Below, piece after piece: positions 47,801 to 63,200 of a stretch of 64,000 nt of DNA. Made by a program: the position numbers and the translations under genes. The first letter of the stretch is position 1. Each line of letters starts with the position of its first letter. Under the pieces are notes generated by a model, which saw only the letters and a list, made by a program, of their open reading frames with translations, was not told the DNA's origin and did no database searches. This DNA comes from Nautilus pompilius (taxonomy: Eukaryota > Mollusca > Cephalopoda > Nautilida > Nautilidae), in assembly GCA_018389105.1 (NCBI GenBank), contig JACATO010000977.1, positions 124,001 through 188,000 of the forward strand, read 5' to 3'.

Positions 47801-50800
47801 CTCCACTTCTGATCAAAAAGAGCCCACTTGAAAACTGGCAACATACAGCTTGCACATATGGCTTTAGCTATTAAACATGAATTGTGAAAATTATTTGAAG
47901 ATCTATCCAATGATTTCTAGCCCAAAATCTCTGGGCCTATATATTTAAACTGTGCACAAGAAAGCAAGTGGACTTTTTAATAAGAAAACCTACATGGCTG
48001 CTCATTTAAAACTAATAAATCTTTAAACAATTCAAAGTGCAAGAGTTTTAAAAAGTCAATTCCACTTTTTCAAAAAACAAAAACCTTTTCACAAAATAAA
48101 TGTATACTCCATTGTTTCTCAGCGAAAGCTGAAAATAAAACAGAGCAGCTATGTTCTTTGTAGAACTGATAACTGACTAACATTTACATATAACGTTCTA
48201 ATTAAAGGCCCACACTCGAGTACCTGACCTGGCTTCCTTAGTCCGAATGTTTTTGTCCAACATTCATAAAGCATGAATGTAATTTGAGAATTTAAAGTTT
48301 ATCTATAATCTGTTATTGTCTAAGAATTTTATAATTACAAAAATTTTTAAAAATACAAAAGTTAATTGTGTTTTTAAGTTTGTTACATCTAAAAAAATAA
48401 AATAAACTAAATCTGGGTAAAAATGAAGTTGTTTTTGACAAACATTTTTGTTAAATTGATCCACATAAATTTAACTTGAACATCATTTGGGCCAGAAAGA
48501 TGAGTCAGTCGGGGATTTGTCAGTAACAAGGAAACAGCATACTGTGACTATTAGCATTTATAATTGTCTTGATTTGTTCTGCAGTCATATTGATAGTGTG
48601 TCAATTGTTTAGCTTGAGAATCCCTGTTATTTAAAACTTTTTTTGGTTTGATTGCACTTAAAGAGAAAAAAAACTGCTCTACTATAAAAAGTATGCTAGT
48701 TTAGACATTTCTCCCATCACCTTATTAATGTTAAATGATGAACCTAAACTTATGATTTTTCAATTTCAAAATGTCAAACTAAGTCAACGTTTGGCTGTAG
48801 TAAGCCAAAGGTTAGATATATTTTTTTAAAATTCATTATCATCAAATCTAGGGGAAAAAAGGACAAAAGCAAAATATCCAAATTTGAAATAAAAAGGGCT
48901 ATCAAACTAATAAAAAGAACACATTCTCTGAAATTTAATGCTTGATTACATACAAGTAACAGGTGTTATGCCATCACTTCTATGGCAAATCTTTAGGTTT
49001 AAGATATAGTTAAAGTTCCAAAAAACAACAAAAGCAAGAAAAAATATTTCTAATGAGTTTACACCAAAGTATCACTTCTGAAATATTTTCAGTGCTCTAA
49101 ATTTAAAAGACCCGATTTTTAAGCTTAGAGTAAATAAGAATTTTTAGCAGTACTATTTCAGATACGGGTTTTAAGAATAAAAAGTTATTGGTTTGGTGTT
49201 CCTTTTGTATGAGTTACCTCAAAGCAAGCATTCCTTTCCAAAAGATGACATTAAGTAATGTCAAGTGACCTTTTGATAAGTTTACTTTTCCTGTTTTTGA
49301 TACTTGTTATATTTGCCTGCTGTACATTAAATGCAATGATGAATGCTGGATACAAACCTGTTACAGTCACTTGACCTAGAACATAAAATATTCAAATATG
49401 CAAAAATCAAAACATCCCATTTATTTACTTATAGTTTTACTTTCTTAAGTAATGGCCTTATTCAGTTTCATTTCAAATCACCCACCAATATGGTATCAAA
49501 TTTTGACTATTGGTACAGAAAATGCAATTTTAAAACCAATACGACTTTCAAAAGGCAATAAAACAGAATCACGCTTAGTGTGAAAAAACTGCATTCTACA
49601 TTAGCTTTGTTATAATTTCTGCTATACAAATTTAGCTGCTGTATTGCCTGACTGAGAAAAACATCAAATTAGACTCAACAATTAATTTTGTAAAAAAAGA
49701 ATTGTAATATAATTATGATCAATATTTAATACTTGTGGGAAAGGGAAAGTAGAATATATTTAACCTAAAAAAAAAAAGAAAAGAAGTTCTTTACTATGAG
49801 ACTTATTTACACAGTGAGGGATCCAAGCAGATGTTTAGACAATGATCTAAAAAACAGATGTAAATCAAACAGACTGTTCCCTTTGTCCATACAATGGGTA
49901 TAAGCATGACTCATTCATGACAAACTCTTCCAATGATATTGATTAAAAGATTTAAAAAGGGGAGGGGTAAGTAGTAGTTACTGATTTGAGTATAAAGTAT
50001 TTAAAATAACAATTTTTGATAAGGAAGGTTTTCCTCAGAAGAAAATACATAGGAGTAGAAATGAGAGTTTTGTTAATAGTTTAAGATGCCAGAGTTTAAT
50101 CTTTGGCTACTGCTTTTATTTAACATAAATGAGCACCTTCCTTGATTGTTTTCAACACAGCTCAAAGACATTTTTATAAATTTAGTAAGGAAAGATTAAC
50201 ATTCCATACATCTAAAGAATGGTCAGATGCATATACTGGAGCACAAAATGGACAAACCGTAATTGATGAACATTTTCTGACTAACCAATCTTTCAAGCAG
50301 TTTTCGAATCACAGCTCAAATGGTTATAAAGTGGTTGCATTGCTTGCTCAATAACTGAAGAAAGCAGTTCAATTATTAAAAGGCAAAATAGGCAAGAGTA
50401 AATTTCAGAAGCTACCGATTATTATTATTATTTTAATTTTTTTTACTGATAGTTAGTGCTAACCATATTTATTTAACATAATGGCATCCTTCTGCATAAG
50501 GAAGCAGAAAGATGCTTGCACAGACTCTTCATGCACTAAAGATCATTTCAGAGCAAACTACTTAAATCTAAAACACACACACACAGTGATGCTGTATAGC
50601 CCAATATTCTCCTTTGATGTAGTATACCTAGGAAATGAGATGTTATTATCTGGAATAGTGCCAGGCTGAATGCAGTAAAACAGTTTATCCTGAGACTAAA
50701 CAGAACTATGTCCTACCAAGAAACCAGAGCCCACTGGGTATGTTGATGTGAGGGGAAAAAAAGAGAGATAAAACACTAACCAGTCTTCATTTTATTTTTA

Positions 50801-52799
50801 TTCTCTATTTACCACGCTTTGTTCTTACCTATCTCCAAACTGAACTTGAACATACAGTATATTTTGATTCCAATATAACAACATTGATTTAAAACATGCA
50901 GAAATAAAATCAATAGGATTAGTGAAGACTAGTAAATACATGCCTCCCAATGGCAGGAAAAAAAATTACAATTACTGGAAATTGCTTTATGAGGGGATAT
51001 CTTGGTGCGAGAATAAGTTTTAAAATTTCTCACTGGTCTCTTCAAGTTCAGCAAGTGTCTGAAGAAAGATCCATGAACATCTTTTATCAGTTCTTTAGAA
51101 TTGTTGAAAAGGCAATTAGTTGGGAACATGGCAATCCCACAGGAATACAAGCTATTGTGTCAGATGTGATTTTCCCAGCCAGAAGCAGGTAAGCTGGAGA
51201 AGAGAGAAGTACAACAAAGCAGCTTAGAGACATTAAAACAAACTCCTGCTTACAAGTTGGAAAAATTTGAAAAATAATTGTGCCATAGTGGTGTACATTG
51301 ATAATTCAATTACAGCTATGACAAGCAGTAGTTTCCAGCATATCACGCCTCAATTAGGCATCAATGTTGAAATTGTTTAGTAAGTGTACATCTAGAGAAT
51401 GCTAGAAAAAAAAAAAAAACATTTAAATAATCTGACTTTTTTTTCTTTCTTTTTGCAGCATTTTCATTATAGTTATGGGCTGATACATAATTAGTCTGGG
51501 ATAACTGTTTGTGCACTTTGATATAATAGCATCACAACTATAAAGAGATAACTGATGCATAATGAGATTAAGAGATTTGAATCTGTCTTCATGTATGTAG
51601 CATAATGTGCAATGACTTATGCTAATGGTGTAGCAAATGTCCATGGAATAGCTGAAAGAAACTTGCTATATGCTACAGACTGATATAATTTCAAAATACT
51701 GCAAAACAAATTTCAAACTAATTTATTGCACATTGCTAAATGTTAAATGTCTGCATTACTACTACTAGCTTTCTTTAATCTGGATAATATTACTACTTAA
51801 AAAAGTTAAACCATCTACTAAATTTATTAAGTAAATAAATGCATTTATTAACATACAATGAAGCCAGGTTTTAAAATTAATACTATGCTTGAATGATTTG
51901 GTTTCAATGCTTTAATTGTTAAAAGCATATAAAGATGATTTTTCCCTGATGGTCTACAAACAGATAATGTTGCAAAACTAACACCATGCAACACTATGTA
52001 CAACTGTGATGCAGTAATTCTCAACAAGAAATTCCTTGAAATTAATGATACAGGAAACTAGTTAAATTTATCAAATTCTGTCTATTTATAATTCTAAATG
52101 TCTAAAATGAAGCACATCAGTTATATAGCTAAGCAATTCCAATATTAAACAACAGTCAATAAAAAAGCTGTCATGGTATTTTTCTATAGAACAAGCCTTG
52201 CTGACTAGTTTCAGCCAGTTCTTGATAAAAATTTCCTCTTAAGTCAGTCTGATTTTCATTTTTTTAAAGAAATCTTGCACACCTATTCATCCATCTTTGA
52301 ACTACTGATCTATCATCTCTAGTAGTCAGCAATGACAATCAATATTAAGCCCAACAGTTACATTTTTGGAGGGAAAAACAGCTCTTTTATCAATTGTAAA
52401 TAAAGTCGTGAGTTTTGCCTAAATATTTTCCCCATACCCCTCTACAGAATATCCAAATATATAGTTAAAGATACTCCGTAAATCTACTAACCTTTACTCT
52501 GTTTCTTATGCATCATCTTAGTAATATTTTCACTTGTGCTTTAAAATGTTAGCTTCACTGGCCTTCAGTCAAGTTGATGTCATTAACTTGTAAAAGATTA
52601 GAAACATCTGGAAGTTTTTAAGTGTTAATAGAATTACTGTTTACTAACAACTAGCCTAGATACTCTTCCACAAATCTTTTTCATCAGTTTAGAAACATCT
52701 AAGTTTGTAACATGATAAGGAAAGCTTGTGTATATTTTAGAAAATAGTATTTGTTCATTCAAGTTGCTTTAAAAAGCAATGCATTTTTAGCAAAAATTC
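44868..52799. other. Upstream/5' intron DNA, no gene recognised
   Basis: Apart from the Tc1-type MITE, this is AT-rich sequence with short composition-driven open frames. A non-coding Pss first exon could be here but shows no recognisable signature. Confidence 0.45.
46101..46430. mobile_element. Tc1-type MITE, 330 bp
   Basis: The left end acagccgtggccaaacgttt and the reverse complement of the right end tagccatggccaaagatttt form an inverted repeat, with a catcaccctta-like block following on both sides. TA lies outside. The GTGGCCAAA..TTTTG ends recall Tc1 elements. Confidence 0.75.
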
Positions 52800-52829
52800 T
52801 GGAAAGAGAGAAAGAATGATTAGAACAAG

Positions 52830-53310
52830 TGATATAGTATGCTGATGTCTGTGCCATCACTAGCCACATGGAACAAGACCCTCAAAAGATACCAGAAGAC
52901 TATGAAACCTACAGCCAGTTTGGTTGTAGTGTAAATGTCAGGAAGACCAAATTGCTGTTCTAATCAGCTGACTCATCCTCTCCCATCCATTAACATTAAT
53001 CAAACATCCAGAGAGAATGCTGACCATATTCAGGGCCAACTGCAGTATACAGAGCTGCTTGCAGGAAATTTGAGGCTTCAAACACAACATTATCTTGTTC
53101 TGGATTCAATCATCAACAACAGAAACAATACTACAGGACATCATCCAATGTGGATGACCACCACTTCTGTGAAGTCCGAGTACAGCTGTAGTCAAAGGCT
53201 TAGGCTTCTAAAAATATCTGAAGGATCATCATTGCAGAGGGTGAATGTAGCGGTCCAATCCAATCACTATATGCATTCTCCTTACTGGAATGACCATCTT
53301 ACTTTGAATC
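52830..53310 (+). pseudogene. LINE reverse-transcriptase fragment
   Basis: From 52838 the plus strand reads YADVCAITSHMEQD and then FGCSVNVRKTKLLF. This is the YADD catalytic box (second Asp changed to Val) followed by the G-x-x-N-x-x-KTK box of non-LTR reverse transcriptases. After a stop, PSININQTSRENADHI in a shifted frame continues the same protein. No endonuclease or poly-A tail was found. It is an old fragment. Confidence 0.75.
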
Positions 53311-54229
53311 TATAGATCACTAAAAATTTAGAGAAAAAAAAGTCAAAAAACAACACCCTGAAAAAAAAAATTCTCCACAAAATTAAATATTTCATTACTA
53401 TTTTTAATTAATTTTTTAAAATCTACAACATTAAAGTTTCAGGGTTACATACCTTTGAAAGGCTTAAAATCAAGAAATTTGAGGTTAGACAGACTACACA
53501 TGCCTATAACCAACCAGCATCCCAGAGCTATTCTAATTTTGAGTAACACAGTGCAAAAATGATTTCTGCATACTTAGTTATTGGAAGTGTCCCCTTTTAG
53601 TTTTCCATCAACATTAGAAACAAGGTAATTGAAAAGAAACAATGGTTTAGTCCAAAATATATTATCCCTTAGATTTTTGTTTTGTTAGACAGAGACAAAC
53701 AGCTATGTACAATATAAAGTTTTTCTTACACTCCACCACCAAACCACTCAACAGATTAATAACTAGTTAGCTATATTTTTTAAAAATTGTGTGAACTCCA
53801 TGTTCAGTTGTATCTAGTTATAATATGCCTAGATGAAATAAAATATTTAAGATGTTTTTATATAACTCAGTAAAGGCATGTTTTAGACAACACTTATTAA
53901 ATATACGTTACTGCTGAAAAGTTTGGGTGCAAAAAATATTACTTGAGATATTGCATAAAACTAGGAATAAATCTTACCAACACAAAATCCAAATTAATAG
54001 TTAATCAGATGTATTTTATAGTCAAATATCCATTTGTAAATTTATTCTGACAAAATGCCAAAGTAAATTTATGGAGCATAGAATCACTGGAAAAAATAAC
54101 TTCTATTGGTCAAACTATTTGGAAGTTTCTATATCAGTGTTTGCCAGAGTGCTAAATGTTCTATTTAAAAATTAGTGAAAGTAGTAATGAGAGTTTGAAA
54201 TTAATTATTTATGAAAGAACAGTGATGGC

Positions 54230-54990
54230 AAATACAAAAACTACCAACTGAACAGCAAAGAGTTATTGTTAACACTGAGAAATGAAGCAATGTTCTTGCA
54301 TGAAATTGCAACCAAAAAGTGTCATTTAAAACCACTCCTAAAAGGAGACATTTGTCCAGCTCAGAACCGCTGCCTTGAGTGCGACACAGAATATTCCCAT
54401 ATTTAAGAGAATGCTGAAACAGGCTAAATCAAAAGGAACAAAAGCAATGTATCAACCTCTCTAAGATGACCTCGAGACAAGGTGGGAAAGTTTCTTGAGC
54501 TAAACATCACAATCAGGAGAAATGATAAATGGAAATGTGCTTTGGACCGATTAATCCAAATTGGGAACATTTTGATAGAACCAAACCACAGTTCATGTCA
54601 GTTGAAGAATGCGTGAACATGGTAAGAGGTTATTGCATTGTGCCTATTGTTAAGCATGGAGGAAATCATAATTATCTGAGGTTGCTTTATCTGCACCAGT
54701 CTGATCTATATCAAAATGAGATCCTAAAAATGCAAAAATGTCAAAATATACTCCATAGACCTGCCATTCCATTGGATTTGTGTTTTGATGGTCAACAAGC
54801 TATCTTACACCAAGATGCTTTAAAACTGGTGTTCTTATCATCATAAAGTGGCACTACAATCACCAGAATTAGACTCCATTGAAATCACATGGAATGGTGA
54901 CAGTTCTTATAGGCAGCTTGGAATACAGTATTGAAAGATTCTCTCATACAATTGAGAGACTTTCAAGAATCTGTTAGGCGGTAATTTCAA
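54230..54990 (+). pseudogene. Tc1-like transposase relic
   Basis: N-terminal HTH traces near 54240-54340 (LPTEQQRVIV, then LRNEAMFLHEIATK in another frame). A longer open piece at 54529-54846 has PIVKHGG and AIPLDLCFDGQQAILHQDAL, matching the Tc1 VKHGGG and QQDNA catalytic-Asp blocks. C-terminal traces run to about 54980. It has multiple frameshifts and stops, and no terminal repeats were recognised. Confidence 0.65.
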
Positions 54991-55032
54991 CAAAAGGAAG
55001 ATATTTTAATGAATCAAAATTATAGTCTATAT

Positions 55033-57258
55033 CAGTAGTGGTAAACCTGTGACATACACAAAGTAATTATATTTCATTATATATCAATTAAAAATACAGA
55101 TTTCAATTATTCATCTAACTATAATCATTTGGCCAAGTTGCATTTGGTAAATGGTACTATGAGAGAGAGAGAACCCACTCTCACACCAGAACTGAAGATC
55201 AAAGCAAAAGATTAGAAAATGAAAACACCTATGGCCCTCAAGAACTATCTTCATCAAGGCATCTAATCTGCCACCTCAAATGCCAACTTCAAACTTGCAA
55301 CATGCCACCCTGACCACTGCCATTGATAAGTACAGGTACTCTTTCTGGTATACAGGTTAACTCATTGATTATATCTGTACCCTACTTTATAATTATATAT
55401 TCTTCTAATTATGATAGTTCTGTCATTTTCTGAGATCTGCATTTAGCCTTGATATCTCTGATTATTGTCTGTAGCAATATACATAAAGTCAATTATTATC
55501 TAAAATTTAATTTTGAAGAATGTGTCTATCAGTAAACCAAAAACCTTTTCATCTAAAAAGAACTACAAAGATATTGACCTGTGAGAAATTAATTTAGCCT
55601 AGAAAGAGCAATTTTTGTTGGAAAGTTTCAAAACCTGTTTGTTTAGTCTGTGAAGCCATTATAGCAGTGCCTTTAAAAATTCAATTTAGAAAGGTATTTT
55701 AGACATACAGGTGAATTTCAACAGCAAATGAAAAAAAAAGCCCTTTCATGGCAACAGTCAATTTTTTTTTTTTAAACTGAAAGATATGAAGAAACAGAGT
55801 CTATGGTCAAAACATCCTATGGAATTTCTTTGATGGTAGCTAAAAAAAAAAAGAAGTTACCAAGAAAAAAATTGGCAGATTTGAGCCATTTTTGCTATTC
55901 ATGCAGGAAAATTGGCTAATGAACTATCACTCTCCCAAAATACTAATACAACAAACTAGAGAGATATTCACTGAAGCTAGGAAAAGAATTAAAACTTAAA
56001 GCTATGACTTCACTAACAAAAATGCTAAGCTGCACCATAAGATGCATCATTGAGAATTCTGATATTACTGAACAGCTCCTGGGTTTGCATCAATTAATTA
56101 CAACTTAAAGACCAAGCATTTCTATAGTGGTAAAAAACTGTATTAAATAGTAAGCTAAATTGGTGTGAGTTATACAGAATTTGTACAATCGTCTGCAACA
56201 ATAGGGAAAAATTCTGACTATATAGATCTACTGGAGAGATTTCTGGAGAGAAAGTTTTCCAGTTTCGTTATATTATTCATCATGGGTGATTTTATGCAAA
56301 AAAAAAAACTAAAATTCTCTTTTGTACTCGACTTTGTGATTCACTGTATGAACTGTGCTTTTTTTTAAATGATACCAACTCTATATGAAAGTTGTTTCTG
56401 TATTGCAGTGTTTGCTTGTCATCAAAAAGGAAAAGCTCTGGAAAAATTTGGGAGTTTGAAGGAAAAAGTTCTCATATATTGAAAAAAAAAAAACAAGCAA
56501 AAAAATTAAAGAAACAAAAGATTGAAACCTTGTATTTCTCAATGATATTACTATCTCAACACCCTCAATACACAGTTACAATTGAAGGTTTATCTTTTTT
56601 TTTTTTAAATGCTCTTTGATTCAATAAAATCCTGCAAAAGCTAAACCTTTTCCACAAATTCTCACCACATGACCATGAACAATTGTCATTTGAGAAAGTA
56701 GTAATCAATTTTGGAAAATATCAAGTCAACTTTAAAAAATAATTGGAATCAGCATCTCTCTCAATCCACTTAGAATGTCAGAAAGCAACATTAGCCATTA
56801 TTCTGCAAACATGCAAATGGAAATTTTGAAACCTAAGAATCATTCTAGCCTGCACAACAAATACAACTAACTTTCTGACAAACCCAGATTTGAAAGCATT
56901 TTAGAAATATGTATCAAAGAACACTTTCTATGTTTGCATCACTATGCTCTGCTGGTTTTGAACCAATACATCTGCATTTTCTACATAAATTTCATTAAAA
57001 ACAAACACTGTTGAGATGGACATTTGAATAATCTCCTTTTGTTGGCATGTCTAAAATTACAACCAAATGATGGGAAAAAAAACATGCAAATAAAAGAAAT
57101 TTAAGTCGCATTAATTGTATGCATTGCCTCGTTCATTAAACTGAGTTCTTGACATTTTTTTTTGTTTTTCTGAGAGGAAAGTTGTTAGTAATGAGATCCA
57201 CCTTTAGAACAATGATAAACTCACATGCAGCATGTCTGAAAAAGATTGGCTACCATTG
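55033..57258 (+). mobile_element. Old hAT/Charlie-type element, about 2226 bp
   Basis: The left end cagtagtggtaaacctgtga and the reverse complement of the right end caatggtagccaatcttttt are diverged hAT termini. The flanks gtctatat (55025-55032) and atctagat (57259-57266) agree at 6 of 8 positions, a worn target duplication. Internal translation shows a zinc-finger trace, KPVCLVCEAIIAVPLK, near 55640 and a C-terminal trace, GHLNNLLLLACLKLQPND, near 57018. The length matches the younger element at 29116-31435. Confidence 0.75.
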
Positions 57259-60200
57259 ATCTAGATCATAATAAAATGCATATGTGATTATTAGATTTGT
57301 TAAATATAATCGAAACAAGACCTTTATGAAACTTAAGATTTTACATATCCACAAACATAAAATTACTGGTGTATCCAAACTTTTGAGTCATCGTCCATAT
57401 TTTAAAAAATTAGTACTTGAAATAAATATCTGGTACTCTGGCAAATCTGAAAAAATTTTCTTACAATTAAACAATACTTACATTTTGAAAATATGCATGT
57501 ATGTATGCACAAACAATTTTTCTCTAAAAGTCCCATACTCCAGGAGCTTGTTATCAGTGATAATCTTCATTCAATAGAATACAGAATTTAAAATTGCAAT
57601 TAAATGGCATCATCAGACTGTCACTCATTTAACATTTATAAAATTCAACAAATAAGTTTTCAAAAATATTTTGCTTTACCAATGGTGGCAATGTAAGATT
57701 GATCTATGCCAGTTTCTTTTTTTTTTAAAAATTTCTTTCTTTCTCATAAATGTTAGTTTAGCCACACAGGCTGCCTGCTTGGAAACTGATAGTTTTGACA
57801 TCAAAGAATATCCACCATCCCTCCCAAATAAAGGAGGATCAAAGCTGCCAACAGTTACTACATAACCAAGATCAGAACAAGTAATGTTTCAAACAAAAAG
57901 TAATACATTGTCATAATAATAGCTATTTGAATTGGCATCTTTATTTTTTTAGTTAGAATTTGGAACAATTTCCAGAAAATTGTTCTGATCGATTAAAATC
58001 TTTAAAACTAAGAAAGAAAGGGAGTATTACCTGTTATATTTCTCTTCAAAATGCAAGGGAACATTCAAATGATCATTTGAAATGTCCCTAGCAATCCACC
58101 CTGCCTATTTTTTTTTTATTTCTAAAAAATGTTCTTAATGATAAAAATCAAGAACAAAAGACCCTTGAATTTCATATCTAATCAAGATGGTCCAAATGAA
58201 CATTGCAATATTAAACCTATCCAGTAAAAACAAAATGCAATCTTCAGAAAGTGGTGAAAACATGAGTCAATACTCATCCTGAAGACACGACTAAAGATGA
58301 CCCAAGTATTTATTTTTTTTGTACATCTTGCTTTACTCAGTGAAAAAGCAAACTTTAAATTTCTAAAAAAAAATTTACAAAGTACATACTTCATAATTAA
58401 ACTCAATTTCTTATTTTATTTTTGTAAAATTTAATATTAGAAACTATCATAAAATGCATTAGGCATACTTAAACTTTGCACCACACCTTTGTGCATGCAT
58501 ATATCCATCTATTATTGTTAAACAAGAATGTGGAAGTCAATATTTGTAACAATATATAAAGAGAAACTACGAAATTTAACATCTTGAACCCTCAAGTTAT
58601 TTTCTAAGATACTTCTGCATAGTTTTAGTTTTTATTCAGTTTACTAACCTCTCTTAACATTTAATTTTTTATAAACTAGTTTTTTCAGTCTTTTTAGAAA
58701 TAAAGCATTTATCAGGTATAATCTTAATATTTTAATTGCAATTCATGCAAATAGCAATTTATTTGATCTCTAAAAGCGAATGTTTATAAACTGTTCTCAA
58801 TTTTTTTTTAAAATTCTCTTATAACTTAACATCAACAGACAAAAGGGAGATAATGTTACATGCTAACTGTTAGCAAAATTACTGAAATCTAATTTTAAAA
58901 ATGTGCATACATCTCTAAGTTACTGAAATAAAACATAAATCCTTACCACAAATGAAGCCTTAAAGATGCTCTGTGCTGGTTTGTTTCAATCATTTCTATT
59001 GTTGTGAATAATTTAACAGAACATGCAAAAGGGAACAGGTTATACTTATATAGATATAATTAAATTAAAATTCTGATATTATTTTTTGTGGCATCCTTAA
59101 GTAAATATTATAAAATTTAATACTAGAAACAAAAACCCGCATTAATTTAGGCATAACTGATCAAGAAGTTTAACCAGGTAAATAAATCTGAAGTGACAGT
59201 TGTACAATGAAATACCAATGTTGGTAGCTTGATCACAAACAAAAGAGAAGAGCATATCTAGTATTTAACTTATGCGCTAGCATTGACATCTTGTTTCAAA
59301 AATATTTAAAAATCAAATCAATATCCGAGATCACATTTTGATACTGAAGATAATAGTAGCACTGTAACATCTAACCCTGTATACCACATCAGTTTTTGTA
59401 CATTAGGCATCTTAGCCTAAAAGCAATAGAACATGTATTGAACTGGTTATATAGTAGTAAATGCAAAACATGGGGTTTTGAGCAACACAGATTTGCTCTT
59501 ACAAAAAAAAAGATTATATTAACCAGAAAATACTGTCAGCCATTAAGCTCAACCTATGATGAATAATAGAGATTTGAAAGATTGTCAGGTGCAAGTCTAT
59601 TCCAGGTGGTATACAAAGAATTGAAAATAACATTTCTAATAATTGTAGTCACCTCACAATACAGAATAATTTTTTTTTTTTTTTAAATCTGTCTAACAAG
59701 TCAATGCAGGATAAAAATACTGTTTAAATATACACGATCTTGCTATTCTCAATTCTTACCTGACCTAAATAATTTGTATGTACTTTTATGAACCATTTTT
59801 TTTTTTTTTTAAAATATTACTTAGTTTCATTCCCAAATCTCAGCTCTTACAGGTTGTTGTATCAGATTTTTTAACCTACCACTAATTACTAATATTCATA
59901 TTATATACAATCTAGGATCTCAACAGATGCATAACTAACTGAGATAGCTTCAGAAAATAATATGATAAAAGAATAAACTTAGCTTAATATGCATATTGGT
60001 TGCCAATTTTTACATTTCCCCAATAAGTGTATAAAATCTTAGTTTATTTTACCAATATTAAAATGTGAAAATCATCAAAACCACTCAAATAGAATTATGG
60101 CATCTGACTTACATGGAAAGAAACAAGATGATATCCTTAATCATTGAATACTATATTAGACTTTACATTTGTTTACTTACATTCCACCAAAAATAATACT

Positions 60201-63200
60201 GCCAGCAATTCTTAAAATAGGGTGAAAGTATACTATTTTGAGCACTGCATAGGAATAACCTAGTTAATTTTCTGCTCGTCTAACAATTTCATGAAAGTAC
60301 TTTCACTCATTTAAGCTTGCCTCTTTTATACTAAAATGAAAATCTATCATTCTCAACATTAAGTCAGTATTAAGCAAACCAGAATCCTCATGCTCAGACA
60401 GATTGAGAAGAATCAAATGTCACAATACTACTGTTCCAACATTGTTTACTCTAAGTGATGAATATTTGTCAAATGTGATAATTTCAGTCTTATAAAGAGA
60501 ATAATTCTTAGGAATTGGTGAACAAAAGGTTTGCCATCAAACCTTTATCTACAATGTATTAGTAATAAGGAAAAAAATCAGATTAAGTGAATTTCCTTCT
60601 TGATCAAATTTGAGATATTTTAAGTTCATAAATAAACTACTAAATATAAGTTATTTTGTAATTTAAAAATACATTTTTAAGTTTACCATCTTCTACAAAA
60701 ACTGCTTTAGTAAATTAATAGATTTCAAAGTTGTTCTTGCCAAATACAATAAACCTGAATTGTCAGTGGTAATTGATTTTTTTTTTTAGATTAAAAAAAA
60801 TCAATGAACAATTAACCAACTCAATTCACTTCCTAAAAGCATTTTCGAATTTATTAATTTCAGTACATTTAGTCTCATTACTTTTCAGATGTGTGAAAGT
60901 GATGCTGTAGCTATCATGATGAATAGCTTACTTTACATCAGAATTGATCAGTGCTGTATAGCCTGGTTGTCATAACTAGGCAGGATGGTGTTACTTGATG
61001 TCCATACTTTTTCTATACTTCCACCAACAGACCAAAAATACTAGATAGCAAAGAATATTATTTCTCATGCATTAAATGCATGCTTAAAAATTGCAGCAAT
61101 GAAACCAAATCATTAGTGAATTACGTTAAAGTTGCATGGAATCCAGTGTTCTTTTCACTTATTTTCTGCAGTTCAAAACTTTCTAAATACCTTACCTGGA
61201 TAATAACGAAAAAAGAAAAATATTGTTTAAAAACATCTCAAAACAATTTCTTGTTCACTGATACAATGAAACTAGGTATATAGGTCCATTTTTGTTCACA
61301 AAATTAGCAAATCAGTACAAAAGAATTTCTGTCACCATAAATAGACTTTTCATTCTAAGAATGATCTACTAAAATAATCAAAAGCTATTAATATTAAATG
61401 GCATTGTGTGATCTTGATCTAACAACAGCTAGTAGTGGAGATTACCTATGCATTACCTTTATAGAAATTCAAATTAGTTCATTTTTAACTTTTAGAAATT
61501 TATATTGAAAAAGTAATCCCATTTACAAGATTAGGAGAAAGAAAATATAAATGGATAGAGTTTATCTATATAATAGAAAAGTCTAAGTGGTGCATTTCAT
61601 GGAAAATTAAAACCTACGAGTATCAGAATATTTGTTAGAAAAAAGCTCTCTAGCTGAATTTGAGCAGTTTAATTACTTTAAAGAAATAGCCAAAACTATT
61701 ATACACAAATTAATTTTTCAATGCAAGTTTTAGATGCTTTCATAGATGGATAGTTAAAAGAAAAAATAAAGTAGTCTTTACTGTAGTGATATTTAAATAT
61801 TCAGTCAAATTGTAAAAGTTAATGATATTAATATATAATACATCATGTGCCATGTAAAGATGGTACCATTGCAATGAGTAGAAAATGTTCAATGTTTATT
61901 TTTTAAGAACTATTTTTTTTTGCAAGCTCTCTTAACAAGCAAGCTTCAAAGTGCAAAAATATACAATCAGCTTAAAATTTTACAGATTAAAATGTATAAA
62001 TCTTAGAAATGCTAATCTTTTTTTGTTTCTTAACCAATAATCTTATTCAAAATTATAGTTTCACACCTTTATAATAATCTAGCCATTGCTAATTTGCAAA
62101 AATAAAATAGCAAATTTCAAAACATGTATGGCAACATCATTATTAGTGTCTATAAGCATAGATTTCCAAATTTCAACAATGACTTGATTCCAGAAAGAGT
62201 ACTTATGTTACAAAATTTAAATTTCTTTTTTTAACAATATATTTACTTACAATGCCTTACTGACAATATTTCCTTTACAGAAATCTAGAAAATTTCTTTT
62301 GGGAACAGAAGGGTGGTAGAACACTGCATTTGAATCATTACAAGTTATAATGGATTTCCAGCCTCATTAATTCACTGAGCTTTTGGTAGCAATAAAATTT
62401 AACCATCATAAAATTATGCAATCTTAAAGTCTCTCTACATACAAATTTAAAGCAACAGCATCTCAATGATCAGAGATGAAGTAAAAAATACCCATTTTCT
62501 AATCAATTTTAAATCTTTATAGCATTCCATACTACTATCATTATTATAATTATTTTTAATAAAATCATGTACATTTTTTTTCTGTTTCCAACTTACAGAA
62601 TAAAATTTATATAACATGATTTTATGATAAATTACTCCCTCCCCTTTTAAGAACTGATAAAATGACTTTTTAGCACAGGAAACTGGTTCAAGTATGTTTA
62701 AGACATTTATCAGCAAACCATGGTTTTCCACTGTAATTTTCCAAACACAGCTTGAGTGTAGTATTTTTTTTTCCAAGTAATTTTTAAAAAAATAATTTTT
62801 GAAGATATTTATTTTTCTTCAGAATACATACGAATTGAATTTGTGGGCATATGTCAGCACCCAATGAAGTGGGATCATCACTTATTATTAATGAATAATT
62901 TCTTAAAGCTGATCAACTTCCTTTAGCTAATTAAAGATTGGTGCAGATCTCCACAGATAGCTGGAAACAGATTTTAAATTTCTCACTCATTTAAAAATAG
63001 TTCTTTTAAAATCTAATTTATATCAGATTAGATTATAGCATATCTATCTATAACACAGACAACTCTTCAGGATTATTAAAACAATGAATAAAAGAAATTG
63101 TACATTTCTAGTCACTTGCAATACAAAGTCAGTAATCTTTTATTATGTTGAGTTAAAAAATTGCTCATCTAATTTTTTTATTCTTTGCTAACTTAAAACG

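Noticed and set aside
47638-47910. 90-codon minus-strand frame with Trp-rich composition
   Set aside because: Looked better than average but no motif or splice partner could be found; not strong enough to call.
62447-62776. 109-codon minus-strand open frame
   Set aside because: No family recognised, no splice or conservation signal, composition matches the surrounding AT-rich DNA.
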